Assembly (NCBI RefSeq): GCF_902833045.1
Contig: NZ_CADFDU010000004.1
Location: 1-64,000 of the forward strand
DNA: 64,000 bases
Direction: 5' to 3'
Source: Burkholderia sp. BCC0322
Lineage (GTDB): Bacteria > Pseudomonadota > Gammaproteobacteria > Burkholderiales > Burkholderiaceae
Below the pieces are notes generated by a model. It was not told the origin of the DNA and did no database searches. It was given only the letters and a program-made list of their open reading frames with translations. Shown here one piece after another: positions 27,239 to 36,656 of this stretch. Position 1 is the stretch's first letter. Every line of letters begins with the position of its first letter. Made by a program: the position numbers and the translations under genes.

Positions 27239-28798
27239 ATGTCCACTCCGTCATCTTCGGCCCCGTTGTCGGGCGGCCGCCTCGCGATCGGCACGATCGC
27301 GGTATCGCTCGCGATGTTCATGAACGTGCTCGACTCGTCGATCGCGAACGTCGCCATTCCGACGATCTCGGGCGACCTCGGCGTGTCGGTCGACGAAGGC
27401 ACGTGGGTGATCACGATCTTCGCGGCGGCAAACGCGGTGTCGATTCCGTTGACCGGCTGGCTCACGCAGCGCTTCGGCCAGGTACGCCTGTTCGTCACGT
27501 CGATCCTGCTGTTCGTGTTCGCGTCGTGGCTGTGCGGGATCGCGCCGAACTTGCCGACGCTGCTCGCCGCACGGATCCTGCAGGGCGCGGTCGCCGGGCC
27601 GCTCGCGCCGCTGTCGCAGGCGCTGCTGCTCGGCGCGTGGCCGCGGCAGAAATCGTCGAGCGCGCTGGCGCTGTGGTCGATGACGGCGCTCGTCGGCCCG
27701 ATCGCGGGGCCGTCGCTCGGCGGCTGGATCACGTACGACTACAACTGGTCGTGGATCTTCTACATCAACATCCCGGTCGGCTTCTTCGCGGCCGCCGTCA
27801 CGTGGATCGTGTTCCGCGACCGCGAATCGGCCACGAAACGCATGCCGATCGATACGGTCGGCCTGTTGCTGCTCGTGCTGTGGGTCGCATCGCTGCAGAT
27901 CATGCTCGACAAGGGCAAGGATCTCGACTGGTTCAACTCGCCCGTCGTCGTCGCGCTCGGCATCGTCGCGCTGATCGGCTTCGCGTTCTTCCTCGTGTGG
28001 GAGCTCTACGAAACCAACCCGATCGTCGATCTGCGGCTCTTCACGCAGCGCAATTTCGCGGGCGGCACGATCGCGATCTCGGTCGCGTACGGGATGTTCT
28101 TCGGCACGCTCGTATTGCTGCCGCAGTGGATGCAGGGCTATCTCGGCTACCGCGCGGTCGACTCGGGGCTCGCCACCGCGCCGCTCGGGCTGTTCGCGAT
28201 CCTGCTCACGCCGGTCATGGGGCGCCTGCTGCCGCGCACCGACCCGCGCTACATCGCGACGCTCGCGTTCGTCGGCTTCGCGGTTGTCTTCATGATGCGC
28301 ACGACCTTCTACACCGACGTGTCGCGCTGGGATCTCGTGCTGCCGACGCTGCTGCAGGGCATCCCGATGGCGATGTTCTTCGTGCCGCTGACGTCGATCA
28401 TCCTGTCCGGGTTGCCGCCGGAAAAGATCCCCGCCGCCGCCGGCCTGTCGAATTTCGGCCGCACGTTCTGCGGCGCGGTGGGCACGTCGCTGATCAGCAA
28501 CGCGTGGAACGACCGCACGATCCTGCACCACGTGCGGCTCACCGAACAGGCGAGCGTCACCAACCCGACCTTCGCGCAGCACGTCGACACGACGCGTTCG
28601 CTGCTGCACCTGGGCCCCGATTCGGCGCTCGCGTTCTTCAACGCATCGGTCGATTCGCAAGCGGCCGTGATGGGGCTGAACGACATCTTCTACGTGTCGG
28701 CGATCATCTTCATCGCGATCATTCCGCTGATCTGGATCACGAAGCCCACGCGCTCGGGCGGCGGCGACGCCGACGCGGCGGCGGCCGGCGCGCATTGA
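27239..28798 (+). CDS. DHA2-family (EmrB/QacA) MFS drug transporter
   Basis: Fourteen-helix proton-drug antiporter. After the ATG at 27239 the protein shows VSLAMFMNVLDSSIANVAIP (motif D1-like, with the acidic residue in helix 1), GWLTQRFGQVRLFVTSILLF (motif A), RILQGAVAGPLAPLSQALLL (motif B) and GPSLGGWITYDYNWSWIFYI (motif C). Length 519 aa is typical. No adaptor gene is adjacent, unlike emrAB operons, so it would need an unlinked partner or work alone. The frame is open upstream but the family N-terminus begins here. Confidence 0.92.
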   Translation: MSTPSSSAPLSGGRLAIGTIAVSLAMFMNVLDSSIANVAIPTISGDLGVSVDEGTWVITIFAAANAVSIPLTGWLTQRFGQVRLFVTSILLFVFASWLCGIAPNLPTLLAARILQGAVAGPLAPLSQALLLGAWPRQKSSSALALWSMTALVGPIAGPSLGGWITYDYNWSWIFYINIPVGFFAAAVTWIVFRDRESATKRMPIDTVGLLLLVLWVASLQIMLDKGKDLDWFNSPVVVALGIVALIGFAFFLVWELYETNPIVDLRLFTQRNFAGGTIAISVAYGMFFGTLVLLPQWMQGYLGYRAVDSGLATAPLGLFAILLTPVMGRLLPRTDPRYIATLAFVGFAVVFMMRTTFYTDVSRWDLVLPTLLQGIPMAMFFVPLTSIILSGLPPEKIPAAAGLSNFGRTFCGAVGTSLISNAWNDRTILHHVRLTEQASVTNPTFAQHVDTTRSLLHLGPDSALAFFNASVDSQAAVMGLNDIFYVSAIIFIAIIPLIWITKPTRSGGGDADAAAAGAH

Positions 28799-28952
28799 TC
28801 CGCATGCGCGACGGTCGGGCCCCGTGCGGCAACGCGCCGACGTAATAAAGACTTGCAATCGATACAGGCGGAAACGTCAACAGCAGGGGCCTCCTCCGCG
28901 TTTTTTGGACAAGCGCCCACGATCCGGACGCGCAACGACAGGAGAAAACACC

Positions 28953-29282
28953 ATGCGAGCCCTCACCCGCCATCTCGCGATTGCCGCCACCCTGATGTCG
29001 GTGCTGACCGGCACCGCGTTCGCCGACACGCCGTGGCAACAGGCGCATCCGCGCCGCGAAGAGGTCAACCAGCGCCTCGCAAACCAGAATCGCCGGATCC
29101 ATCACGAAGTGAAGGAAGGCGAGATGTCGCACGCCCAGGCCGCGCGCCTGCACCGTGACGACCGCAAGATCCGCCAGGAAGAGCGGGACATGGCTGCGCA
29201 GGATCACAGCCACATTACGAAGAGCGAACAGCGCGTGCTGAACCAGCAGGAAAATGCGGTCAGCAACAAGATCGGCCAGTAA
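28953..29282 (+). CDS. Small exported His/Gln-rich helical protein
   Basis: A 109-aa protein with a clear signal peptide (MRALTRHLAIAATLMSVLTG, cut after AFA) and a mature part of charged helices (RREEVNQRLANQNRRIHHEV, LHRDDRKIRQEERDMAAQDH). Similar small periplasmic proteins are common in Burkholderia but their function is unknown. A good ribosome site (AGGAGA) precedes the ATG at 28953. A hairpin terminator follows the stop, so it is probably a single-gene transcript. Confidence 0.8.
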   Translation: MRALTRHLAIAATLMSVLTGTAFADTPWQQAHPRREEVNQRLANQNRRIHHEVKEGEMSHAQAARLHRDDRKIRQEERDMAAQDHSHITKSEQRVLNQQENAVSNKIGQ

Positions 29283-29316
29283 CGCCGGCAAGCGCCCAGT
29301 CGCCATCGCCTGAACG

Positions 29317-29341
29317 CCCGCTGCCGCCGCCCGGCAGCGGG
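29317..29341 (+). terminator. GC-rich hairpin terminator
   Basis: Perfect ten-base stem CCCGCTGCCG / CGGCAGCGGG with a five-base loop, followed by TGCTTGTTG, 35 bases after the small exported protein gene. Confidence 0.5.
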
Positions 29342-29524
29342 TGCTTGTTGTATCGAATCGTTTCAACGCCCGAATCGCGTCAAACGCTGCGGGTATACTC
29401 CGACGTCAGCCGCCCGCCGTATCGACCGTCAAAAACGGCCCGATTCCGGGCGGTTTCGTCGCGAAGCTTCGCGTTTCGCCTACCCCGCGCCCCAGCCTCG
29501 ATACGAGACACCCGACGACCGACC

Positions 29525-29860
29525 ATGAAACGATTCCTGCTGCTCCTTCCCGCCGCCCTGCTCGCCGCCTGCGGTTCCGCACCCTCGCCCGACTCGGCCG
29601 CTTCCTCCGGCGCAGCGCCGATGATCTACGTGTCGTCGCAACGCCCGGCCTACGCGATCGCCAACTGCCTCGACAGCCGCCTGTCGGGCACCGAGCAGTC
29701 GCAGCACAACGGCGTGACCGACATCGCCGTCGGCTCGAACTCGTACTTCGTCACGCTGACGCCGTCGGGCAACGGCTCGGTCATCAAGGTCGTGCGCGGC
29801 TCGGGCAACGAGCCGGCCGAGGAAGCGATGCGCTTCGCGATCGCGCGCTGCGCGATCTGA
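29525..29860 (+). CDS. Small lipoprotein of unknown function
   Basis: 111 residues with a classical lipoprotein signal (MKRFLLLLPAALLAACG, Cys16) and a mature domain with YAIANCLDSRLSGTEQSQHN, then SYFVTLTPSGNGSVIKVVRG, then a helix ending in RFAIARCAI. The two cysteines of the mature part may form a disulphide. No known family was recognised. It stands alone between hairpin-bounded neighbours. Confidence 0.78.
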   Translation: MKRFLLLLPAALLAACGSAPSPDSAASSGAAPMIYVSSQRPAYAIANCLDSRLSGTEQSQHNGVTDIAVGSNSYFVTLTPSGNGSVIKVVRGSGNEPAEEAMRFAIARCAI

Positions 29861-29996
29861 TCCGAACCCGCCGATGCCGGGCGTCCGCCCGGCTCGCTCC
29901 CGCGCGCCAACCCGCCGGCGCGCACGCCGAATATTTTCATCCGGGCGGCCGTCGATGAGAGAATCGCACCCACGATTTCCTTTCAACGGAGCCTGC

Positions 29997-31586
29997 ATGA
30001 AGCACCTGCTGTCCCGGCTGTTCGTCAGCGCCGCGCTCGTCGCGCTTGTTCCGGCATGGCCGGCACAGGCGGCCACGCCGCCCGGCATCTTCGTCGTCGC
30101 CACGCAGCTCGGCGAATTCACGACCCTCGACCCGAGCGGGATTTACGAGCTGGTGCCGTCCGAGTACGTCGCGAACACCTACGAACGCCTGGTGCGTGTC
30201 GACCTGAAGGACCCGACGCGCTTCGACGGGCAGATCGCGCAATCGTGGTCGGTCGGCGCCGACGGCGTGACCTACACGTTCAAGCTGCGCCCCGGCCCCA
30301 CGTTCCATTCCGGCAACCCGGTGACCGCCGACGACGTCGCGTGGTCGCTGCAGCGCACCATCCTGCTCGACAAGGGGCCGGCAGGCGTGCTCGCCGATCT
30401 CGGTCTCACGAAGGCGAACGTGATGCAGAAGGTGCGCGTGGTCGATCCGCAGACCGTCGTGCTCGAAACCGACCGCAAGTACGCACCGAGCTTCGTGCTC
30501 AACGTGCTGAGCGCGTGCCCGGCATCGGTCTTCGACAAGAAGCTGCTGCTGTCGCACCAGCAGGGCAACGATTTCGGCAGCGGCTGGCTCCGGACCAACG
30601 ACGCCGGCTCGGGCCCGTACCAGCACGTCAAGTGGACGCCCAACGAGACCATCGTGCTGCAGCGTTTCGACCAGTACCGCACGCCGTACCCGATGAAGCG
30701 CGTCGTGCTGCGTCACGTGCCCGAAGCGTCCGCGCAGCGGCTGCTGCTGGAGAACGGCGACGCCGACGCCGCACGCAACCTGAGCCCCGACAGCCTCGCC
30801 GCGCTGACGAAGGCCGGCAAGATCAAGGTCGCGTCGTGGCCGGTGTCCGCGCTGTTGTACCTGAGCCTGAACACGAAGAACCCGAACCTCGCGAAGCCCG
30901 AGGTGCAGCAGGCGATGAAATGGCTCGTCGACTACGACGGCATCCAGCGCAACATCGTCAGCACGACCTACAAGGTGCATCAGACCTTCCTGCCCGAAGG
31001 CTTCCTCGGCGCGTCGAACGCGCGGCCGTACAAGCAGGACGTCGCGAAGGCGAAGGCGCTGCTCGCCAAGGCCGGCTTGCCGAACGGCTTCGACGTGACG
31101 ATGGACATGCCGAACGACTATCCGTACCTCGAGATCGCGCAGGCGCTGCAGGCGAACTTCGCGCAGGGCGGCATCCGCGTGAAGCTGATTCCGGGTGATG
31201 CGAAGCAGGCGATCGGCAAGTATCGCGCGCGCCAGCACGACATCTTCGTCGGCGAATGGTCGCCCGACTACATGGACCCGAACAGCAATGCCCGCGGCTT
31301 CGCGTGGAATCCTGACAACTCCGACCAGTCGCCGACGAAGATGCTCGCGTGGCGCAACAGCTGGGACATTCCGCAACTGACGAAGGACACCGAGGCCGCG
31401 CTCGTCGAGCCGTCGCCCGCGAAGCGCGCACAGCGTTACGAAGCGCTGCAGAAGGCCGTGCTCGCGAACTCGCCGTTCATCATCATGTTCGAGAAGGTCG
31501 TGCAGGTCGCGACGCGCCCCGGCGTGACCGGGCCGGAAATCGGGCCGATCAACGATCTCGTGTCATACCGCACGCTCGCGAAGTAA
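29997..31586 (+). CDS. ABC transporter peptide-binding protein (SBP family 5), orphan copy
   Basis: Periplasmic solute-binding protein of the dipeptide/oligopeptide class, with signal peptide (LLSRLFVSAALVALVPAWPAQA). It shows family blocks SYVANTYERLVRVDLKDP-like at the N-terminus (here EYVANTYERLVRVDLKDPTR), AQSWSVGADGVTYTFKLR and PNERTHSGNPVT-like FHSGNPVTADDVAWSLQRT. The ATG at 29997 gives 529 aa. It is strikingly similar to the binding protein at 39079, sharing VHQTFLPEGFLG and KYRARQHDI near the C-terminus, but has no permease or ATPase genes beside it. It may feed the same importer. Confidence 0.9.
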   Translation: MKHLLSRLFVSAALVALVPAWPAQAATPPGIFVVATQLGEFTTLDPSGIYELVPSEYVANTYERLVRVDLKDPTRFDGQIAQSWSVGADGVTYTFKLRPGPTFHSGNPVTADDVAWSLQRTILLDKGPAGVLADLGLTKANVMQKVRVVDPQTVVLETDRKYAPSFVLNVLSACPASVFDKKLLLSHQQGNDFGSGWLRTNDAGSGPYQHVKWTPNETIVLQRFDQYRTPYPMKRVVLRHVPEASAQRLLLENGDADAARNLSPDSLAALTKAGKIKVASWPVSALLYLSLNTKNPNLAKPEVQQAMKWLVDYDGIQRNIVSTTYKVHQTFLPEGFLGASNARPYKQDVAKAKALLAKAGLPNGFDVTMDMPNDYPYLEIAQALQANFAQGGIRVKLIPGDAKQAIGKYRARQHDIFVGEWSPDYMDPNSNARGFAWNPDNSDQSPTKMLAWRNSWDIPQLTKDTEAALVEPSPAKRAQRYEALQKAVLANSPFIIMFEKVVQVATRPGVTGPEIGPINDLVSYRTLAK

Positions 31587-31757
31587 TCCGGGCGGCCCGC
31601 GCGGCCGACCATGCCGGCGCGCGGGTAATCGCTGCAAGCCGCCGCGGCGGCGCTAGGCCGGGCGGCGGCCGGCGATCTACAATGGCCGGCGCCGCGGGAG
31701 CCGGCTGGTCCCGGCGATGGCACCCACCACCGAATTCGCCACGCGAAGGAAAAACGG

Positions 31758-32300
31758 ATGCGCACGCTACAACAACTGAGAATGGAATTCCTGCAGTACA
31801 AGATCGAACCGATCGGCTGGCTCGGCGACAGCCCTTCCCGCTTCGACTTCTATACGGATACGGCGATCGGGTGCGACACCATCCTCGAGCTCGGCGTGTT
31901 TACCGGGCTGACCACGACGGCCTTCATGCTCGCGCAACCGAAGCGCCTCGTGTCGGTCGACATCTCCGACGAGCACTTCCACATCCGGCGCGAACTGGAG
32001 CAGGCCGCGCAAGACCTGTCGGTCGACTTCGAATTCAGGATCGCAGATGATCTCGCGATGGAGCCGCTGGCATCCGACCTGCTGTTCATCGACACCACGC
32101 ATACGTACGAGCAGACGCTCGCCGAACTGAACCGCTTCGGCCCGCTGGCACGCAAGAAGATCGTGCTGCACGACATGACCACGGCCGGCGTGTACCAAGC
32201 CGTGTTCCAATGGCTGTGGGACAACAAGCAGTTTCATATTACGTATCACGACAGCCGCGGCTGCGGCGCGGTCGTCTGCGAGCGCCACGTCGGCTACTGA
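31758..32300 (+). CDS. Small class I methyltransferase-like protein
   Basis: 180-aa protein with a SAM-binding-like motif (TILELGVFTGLTTTAFMLAQ), an acidic residue at the end of strand 2 (RLVSVDISDEHFHI) and a metal/acid-rich strand (DLLFIDTTHTYEQTLAELN, then KKIVLHDMTT) reminiscent of the cephalosporin-hydroxylase/CmcI and O-methyltransferase-like group. It may methylate a sugar or small molecule. It lies 27 bases before a glycosyltransferase-like gene, so the pair may modify a glycan. Function otherwise unknown. Confidence 0.75.
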   Translation: MRTLQQLRMEFLQYKIEPIGWLGDSPSRFDFYTDTAIGCDTILELGVFTGLTTTAFMLAQPKRLVSVDISDEHFHIRRELEQAAQDLSVDFEFRIADDLAMEPLASDLLFIDTTHTYEQTLAELNRFGPLARKKIVLHDMTTAGVYQAVFQWLWDNKQFHITYHDSRGCGAVVCERHVGY

Positions 32301-32327
32301 GCCGGGCACGCCCACCGGGGAAAACAC

Positions 32328-33581
32328 ATGCATTCGAGCGAGCACGCGGTCTGCGTGGCGATCAACGACAACAACCGCGCATGGTACGAAATGCTCGTGC
32401 CGTTCCTGCTGTCGCTGCGGCACACCGGCTACGACGGCCGGATCGCGGTGATCGGCTACGGGCTCTCCGAACGCAAGCGGCAGATCCTGGCGAGCCAGTC
32501 GGTCGACGTGATCGAGGCATCGGGCAAGCATGCGCTGCCGGTCGGCCGCTTCATCGAGGCCGCCGAGTATTGCGCCCGCAACCCGCAGATCCGCAAGCTC
32601 GCGCTGTACGACGCCGACATCTGGTTCTGCGCGCCGGAGTTCGACCTGTTCTCGCAGATCGGCGACGACCGGATCCATGCGTGCCCCGACCCGCTGTTCT
32701 GCACGTTCGTCGTCACGCCGCTGATCGGCGAGCGGCGCGACGCTCATTGGCGTCTCGTCGTCGACGAAGTCTCCGCGCGCCACGGCGGTGCGCTGCAGGC
32801 CGGGCTCGTCGCCGGGACCGCCGACGCGTGGGCACGCTACGCCAGCCATCTGCGCGACTGCATTGCCCGCATCGGCACCGATTTCCAGGAATGCTTCGGG
32901 ATCGATACGACGTTCCTGCACCTGTGGAGCGCGCAAGGCGAAACGGCGCTGCTCGATCCGGTCCAGAACTTCGTCAGCAAGTACGGCATTCACGAAGCAT
33001 TCGACGCAGGCAACGGCACGACGACGCTCCGGTATCACGGCGAGCCGATCCGCGCGCTGCACATGACCGGCGACATCCGCTTCCTCGACCGATGGCGCTA
33101 CTACGCAAACCACACCGACGCCGCGCTGCGTGACGGCGTGCCGTTCGCGCTGTCGGACGGCACGCGGGTGCAATCCGACGCGGTGGCCGCGCGCATCGCG
33201 GCGGCCGACTACCTGCGCTCGGCCGGGCTGACCGTCGCGGCCACGGCGATCGAGGAAAGCGCCGGCGCCTACCTGCAGGCGATCGACGAACCCGGCGGCA
33301 CGATGCTGATCGGCAGCGGAAACCACGAAGCCGTGTTCACCGCGACCCGCGACATCGCGCGACTGAACGTCTACGTCACGCATCCGTCCGGCTCGCCGTC
33401 GCCGCTGCTGTGCGAAGTGCTGGTCGACGGGCAGCCCCAGCGCAAAGGCACCGAGCTGATGGCGCATTTCTGGTATCGGATCGTGGCCGGCACCGTCATC
33501 ACGCTGCGCTCGACGAGCCTCGGCGGCCAGCAGTGCAACGTGATCTGGCGGCTTCGCGAGGCGCCGGACATGCAGCAGTAG
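32328..33581 (+). CDS. Putative glycosyltransferase-like protein
   Basis: 417-aa protein without signal peptide. The first half looks like a GT-A nucleotide-sugar transferase: a beta-alpha start (HAVCVAINDNNRAWYEMLVP), IAVIGYGLSERKRQILASQS and a DxD-type motif in IRKLALYDADIWFCAPEFDL. The last ~140 residues form a separate beta-rich domain (GGTMLIGSGNHEAVFTATRD, LLCEVLVDGQPQRKGTELMA) that may bind carbohydrate. Assignment is from pattern only. It probably shares a transcript with the methyltransferase-like gene. Confidence 0.6.
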   Translation: MHSSEHAVCVAINDNNRAWYEMLVPFLLSLRHTGYDGRIAVIGYGLSERKRQILASQSVDVIEASGKHALPVGRFIEAAEYCARNPQIRKLALYDADIWFCAPEFDLFSQIGDDRIHACPDPLFCTFVVTPLIGERRDAHWRLVVDEVSARHGGALQAGLVAGTADAWARYASHLRDCIARIGTDFQECFGIDTTFLHLWSAQGETALLDPVQNFVSKYGIHEAFDAGNGTTTLRYHGEPIRALHMTGDIRFLDRWRYYANHTDAALRDGVPFALSDGTRVQSDAVAARIAAADYLRSAGLTVAATAIEESAGAYLQAIDEPGGTMLIGSGNHEAVFTATRDIARLNVYVTHPSGSPSPLLCEVLVDGQPQRKGTELMAHFWYRIVAGTVITLRSTSLGGQQCNVIWRLREAPDMQQ

Positions 33582-33598
33582 GCGCCGGCCGCGGCCGT

Positions 33599-34906
33599 TC
33601 AATTGAAGGCCGCCCACACCAGGTACGCATTCAACCCGACGATCACGACCGTCGCCGCCCCGGCGACGATCCGCAGCGGCAGCCGCATCGCGTAAGCGCC
33701 CATCACGTCCGCGCGCGCCGACAGCATCAGCAGCGCGATCATCGGCAGCGGCAGCACGAAACTCAGCACGACCTGGCTCGCGACCATCGCACGCGTGACG
33801 TCGCAGCCGAGCGCGACCACCGCGAACGCGGGCGCGATCGTCACCGCGCGCCGCACCCAGACCGGCACGCGGCGGTGGATGAAGCCCTGCATCACGACCT
33901 GCCCGGCCATCGTGCCGACCACCGAACTCGACACGCCCGACGTCAGCAGCGCGACGAGAAACAGCACGCCGGCCGCCGGCCCGAGCACCGGGATCAGCGT
34001 GTGATATGCGGCGCCGATGTCGGTCATGCCCGGCGCGCTCGCATGAAACGCCGACGACGCCATCATCACCATCGCGAGATTCACGAACCCGGCCAGCCCG
34101 AGCGCGACGACCACCTCGCGGTTCGAGAAACGCACGAGCCGCCGCCGCTCCGCCTCGTCGCGCGGCGCGGTGCGATCCTGCGTGAGCCCCGAATGCAGAT
34201 ACAGCGTGTGCGGCATGATCGTCGCGCCGATGATCCCGACCGCGATCGTCAGCGCCGCGTGATCCGGAATCTGCGGAACGACCAGGTGAAACACCGCCGC
34301 GTGCCAGTCCTGCGGCGCGATCAGCAGTTCGCCGAGATAGCACGCGCCGATCACGCCGACCAGCGCCGCAATCGCGGCCTCGAGCGGCCGGAAGCCGCGT
34401 TTTTCGAGCGCGAGGATCGCGCAGGTCGCGAGCGCCGTCGCGATCATCCCCGCGAACAGCGACAGGTGGCACAACAGCCCGAATGCGAGCGCACCGCCAA
34501 GGAATTCGGCGAGGTCGGTCGCCATCGCGGCGATCTCGGACGCGACCCACATGCCCCACACGACCGGCGCGGGAAAGCGGTCGCGGCACAGCTGCGCGAG
34601 ATTGCGGCCGGTCACGATGCCGAGCTTCGCGGACATCGCCTGGAACAGCATCGCGATCGCGTTCGCGGCCAGCACGACCCACAGCAGCCGGTAGCCGTAC
34701 GCGGCGCCGGCCTGGATGTTGGTCGCGAAGTTGCCGGGATCCATGTAGCCGATCGACGCGACGACGGCCGGACCGACGAACGGCAGCAGCGCGGCGACGC
34801 CGGTGCGGCGCCCTTCCAGCGCGGCGCGCGCGGCGCCGTCGGTGTGCCCGGTGGGCCGGCCCGGCAGCGCGAAGCCGCCGGCAGGTTTGCTCGTGACGGG
34901 AATCAT
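33599..34906 (-). CDS. mntH: Nramp-family divalent metal transporter
   Basis: Proton-coupled Mn2+/Fe2+ importer with 11 predicted helices over 435 aa. The diagnostic metal-site motif DPGN occurs in YMDPGNFATNIQAGAAYG (helix 1) and the helix 6 motif in GIIGATIMPHTLYLHSGL. The start (MIPVTSKPAGG) is at 34906 with no strong alternative. Its end is 17 bases from the convergent glycosyltransferase-like gene. No Mn-responsive element was identified upstream. Confidence 0.93.
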   Translation of the reverse strand: MIPVTSKPAGGFALPGRPTGHTDGAARAALEGRRTGVAALLPFVGPAVVASIGYMDPGNFATNIQAGAAYGYRLLWVVLAANAIAMLFQAMSAKLGIVTGRNLAQLCRDRFPAPVVWGMWVASEIAAMATDLAEFLGGALAFGLLCHLSLFAGMIATALATCAILALEKRGFRPLEAAIAALVGVIGACYLGELLIAPQDWHAAVFHLVVPQIPDHAALTIAVGIIGATIMPHTLYLHSGLTQDRTAPRDEAERRRLVRFSNREVVVALGLAGFVNLAMVMMASSAFHASAPGMTDIGAAYHTLIPVLGPAAGVLFLVALLTSGVSSSVVGTMAGQVVMQGFIHRRVPVWVRRAVTIAPAFAVVALGCDVTRAMVASQVVLSFVLPLPMIALLMLSARADVMGAYAMRLPLRIVAGAATVVIVGLNAYLVWAAFN

Positions 34907-34993
34907 GATGAGGTTCCGTTCGAATGAGGAAGGCTTCCTGAAGTTCGGGCGCCGCGGCCGGCGTGCCGCCTGCCGACCGCGACGGCGGCGGCG

Positions 34994-36250
34994 TTACAGC
35001 GGCACGACGTCGGGACGGTTGCGCGGAAACTGCGCGATCACGTCCGGCGCGAGGTTCAGGTGCGCTTCGACGAGCTGCGGCGGCGTATGCGCAAGCCAGT
35101 CGGACAGCGACACTTCCGCGTAGCGGTCGGTCTTGAAGATCTCGAGGAACACGAGATCGGTGCTGCCGGTGTTCTGCACGTAGTGACCGAGGCTCTTTTT
35201 CACGTAGCCGACGTCGCCCGCGCGGAAGTCGGCCGTCTGCGCCTTCGGCCCCGTGTCGAACACGGTCATCCGTGCGTCGCCCTGCAGGTAGTACTGCCAT
35301 TCGTCCGCGTTCGGGTGCCAGTGCAGCTCGCGCATGCCGCCCGGATGCACGGTGACGAGCGCCGCCGCGACGGTGGTCGACACGTTGAAGTTCGTGCTGT
35401 CCGCGATCCGCACTTCGCCGCCGCGGGTCTTCCTGACCGGCTTCATGTCGCCGAGCGAGAAGATGAACGGATGAGGCGGCGCCCCGGCCGACGACGCCGA
35501 CGCGCGCTGCGCTTGCGCGAGCGGACCCGGTTCGTCGCCCTGGAAGATCCACAGGTTGTCGAGCGGAATGTTCCTGAATGCGTCGGCGGGCACGCCGAAG
35601 TTGAGCGCGAGCACATCGGGCGGCGTGTGCGCGATCCAGTCGGTCAACAGCAACGTGTTGAATTCGGACGCGCGGCCGTTATCGAACGCGAGCAGGAATT
35701 CGGCGCCGTCGGTGCCGAGGCCCTGCAGCGAATGCGGCAGCCCGGGCGGGAAATACCAGAGATCACCGGTTTTCACGTCCTGCACCGATGGCCGCCCGAG
35801 CTCGTCCAGCACCGTGATCCGGCAGCGGCCGTCGAGCATGATGGCCCACTCGGCCTGCTGGTGCCAGTGCATCTCGCGAATGCCGCCGCGCGTGAGGCGC
35901 ATGTTGACGCCTGAAATGGTTTCGGAAATCGCGAAATCGTCCTGCGTGACTTCGCGCGCCCATCCGCCATTTTGAATACGCTTATGCGCATTGTTGAACG
36001 AAGCCCAGAATAACGGCATGCCGTTGATATCGGTGGCCGGCGGATCCTGAAAAGACGGGAATTGATTGGCGATTTCCGGATTTTTCGGACCCGGGTCGGT
36101 CAGGCTCTGGCGGTTGCGCGCATTCACCGCGCCTTCCGGCGGGCGGTCCGGATTGCCGAACGAGGCGGCCTTGGCCGATACCGCGATACCCGCGGCGGCA
36201 ATGGCGCCGGCGGTTCCCGCCAGCATCTTGCGTCGAGAAAGATTCGTCAT
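34994..36250 (-). CDS. Oxalate-decarboxylase-family bicupin, Tat-exported
   Basis: Two tandem cupin domains, each with a Mn-binding His-x-His/Glu/His set: GGIREMHWHQQAEWAIMLDG in the first and GGMRELHWHPNADEWQYYLQ in the second. This is the oxalate decarboxylase/oxidase architecture. The N-terminus has a twin-arginine-type signal (LSRRKMLAGTAGAIAAAGIA), so it acts in the periplasm or outside. The ATG at 36250 has AGAGGAAA upstream; the total is 418 aa. The flexible-lid residues needed to tell decarboxylase from oxidase were not checked. It lies 87 bases upstream of mntH on the same strand, which may supply the Mn cofactor (inference). Confidence 0.88.
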   Translation of the reverse strand: MTNLSRRKMLAGTAGAIAAAGIAVSAKAASFGNPDRPPEGAVNARNRQSLTDPGPKNPEIANQFPSFQDPPATDINGMPLFWASFNNAHKRIQNGGWAREVTQDDFAISETISGVNMRLTRGGIREMHWHQQAEWAIMLDGRCRITVLDELGRPSVQDVKTGDLWYFPPGLPHSLQGLGTDGAEFLLAFDNGRASEFNTLLLTDWIAHTPPDVLALNFGVPADAFRNIPLDNLWIFQGDEPGPLAQAQRASASSAGAPPHPFIFSLGDMKPVRKTRGGEVRIADSTNFNVSTTVAAALVTVHPGGMRELHWHPNADEWQYYLQGDARMTVFDTGPKAQTADFRAGDVGYVKKSLGHYVQNTGSTDLVFLEIFKTDRYAEVSLSDWLAHTPPQLVEAHLNLAPDVIAQFPRNRPDVVPL

Positions 36251-36656
36251 GGTTTCCTCTTCATGCCTGCAATTGAGCGAATTTCCATTACGGAACACAT
36301 GCCGTTTTTCGGATTATCGAAAATCGAACATCCCGTGACGCAAGTTAAATCCAGATCACCGAAAAACTTAAATGAATTATTAACCTGAATCAATGATTTA
36401 ATCTGATCCGCTTTAACTTTGTAATTATTGCGGCGCAGCGGGATACTGAAAGGTGACCGATATCGGTGAATCGGCCAGGTCCGGTGAATGCGGAAATACG
36501 ACCGCGCGCGGTCGGGATGCCACACATGGCGACAAGATCGAGACATGCAACGCACGATCACGATGCGGCGCAGTCGATTCGGATCACTGATCCTCTCGAA
36601 CTGAAACAGCCGCATGCCGATGCGTCGAACGCCAGCCAACCGGGCCGGGGTGCGGT
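36251..36656. other. AT-rich upstream region of the bicupin gene
   Basis: No gene is supported. The part 36290-36430 is unusually A+T-rich (for example gaattattaacctgaatcaa) and is the likely promoter region of the bicupin gene. An open frame through it is only the continuation of the broken hipA frame. Confidence 0.5.

Noticed and set aside
31767-35552. A 1261-codon minus-strand open frame
   Set aside because: It runs antisense through the methyltransferase-like and glycosyltransferase-like genes and out of frame through mntH, without any domain-like sequence.
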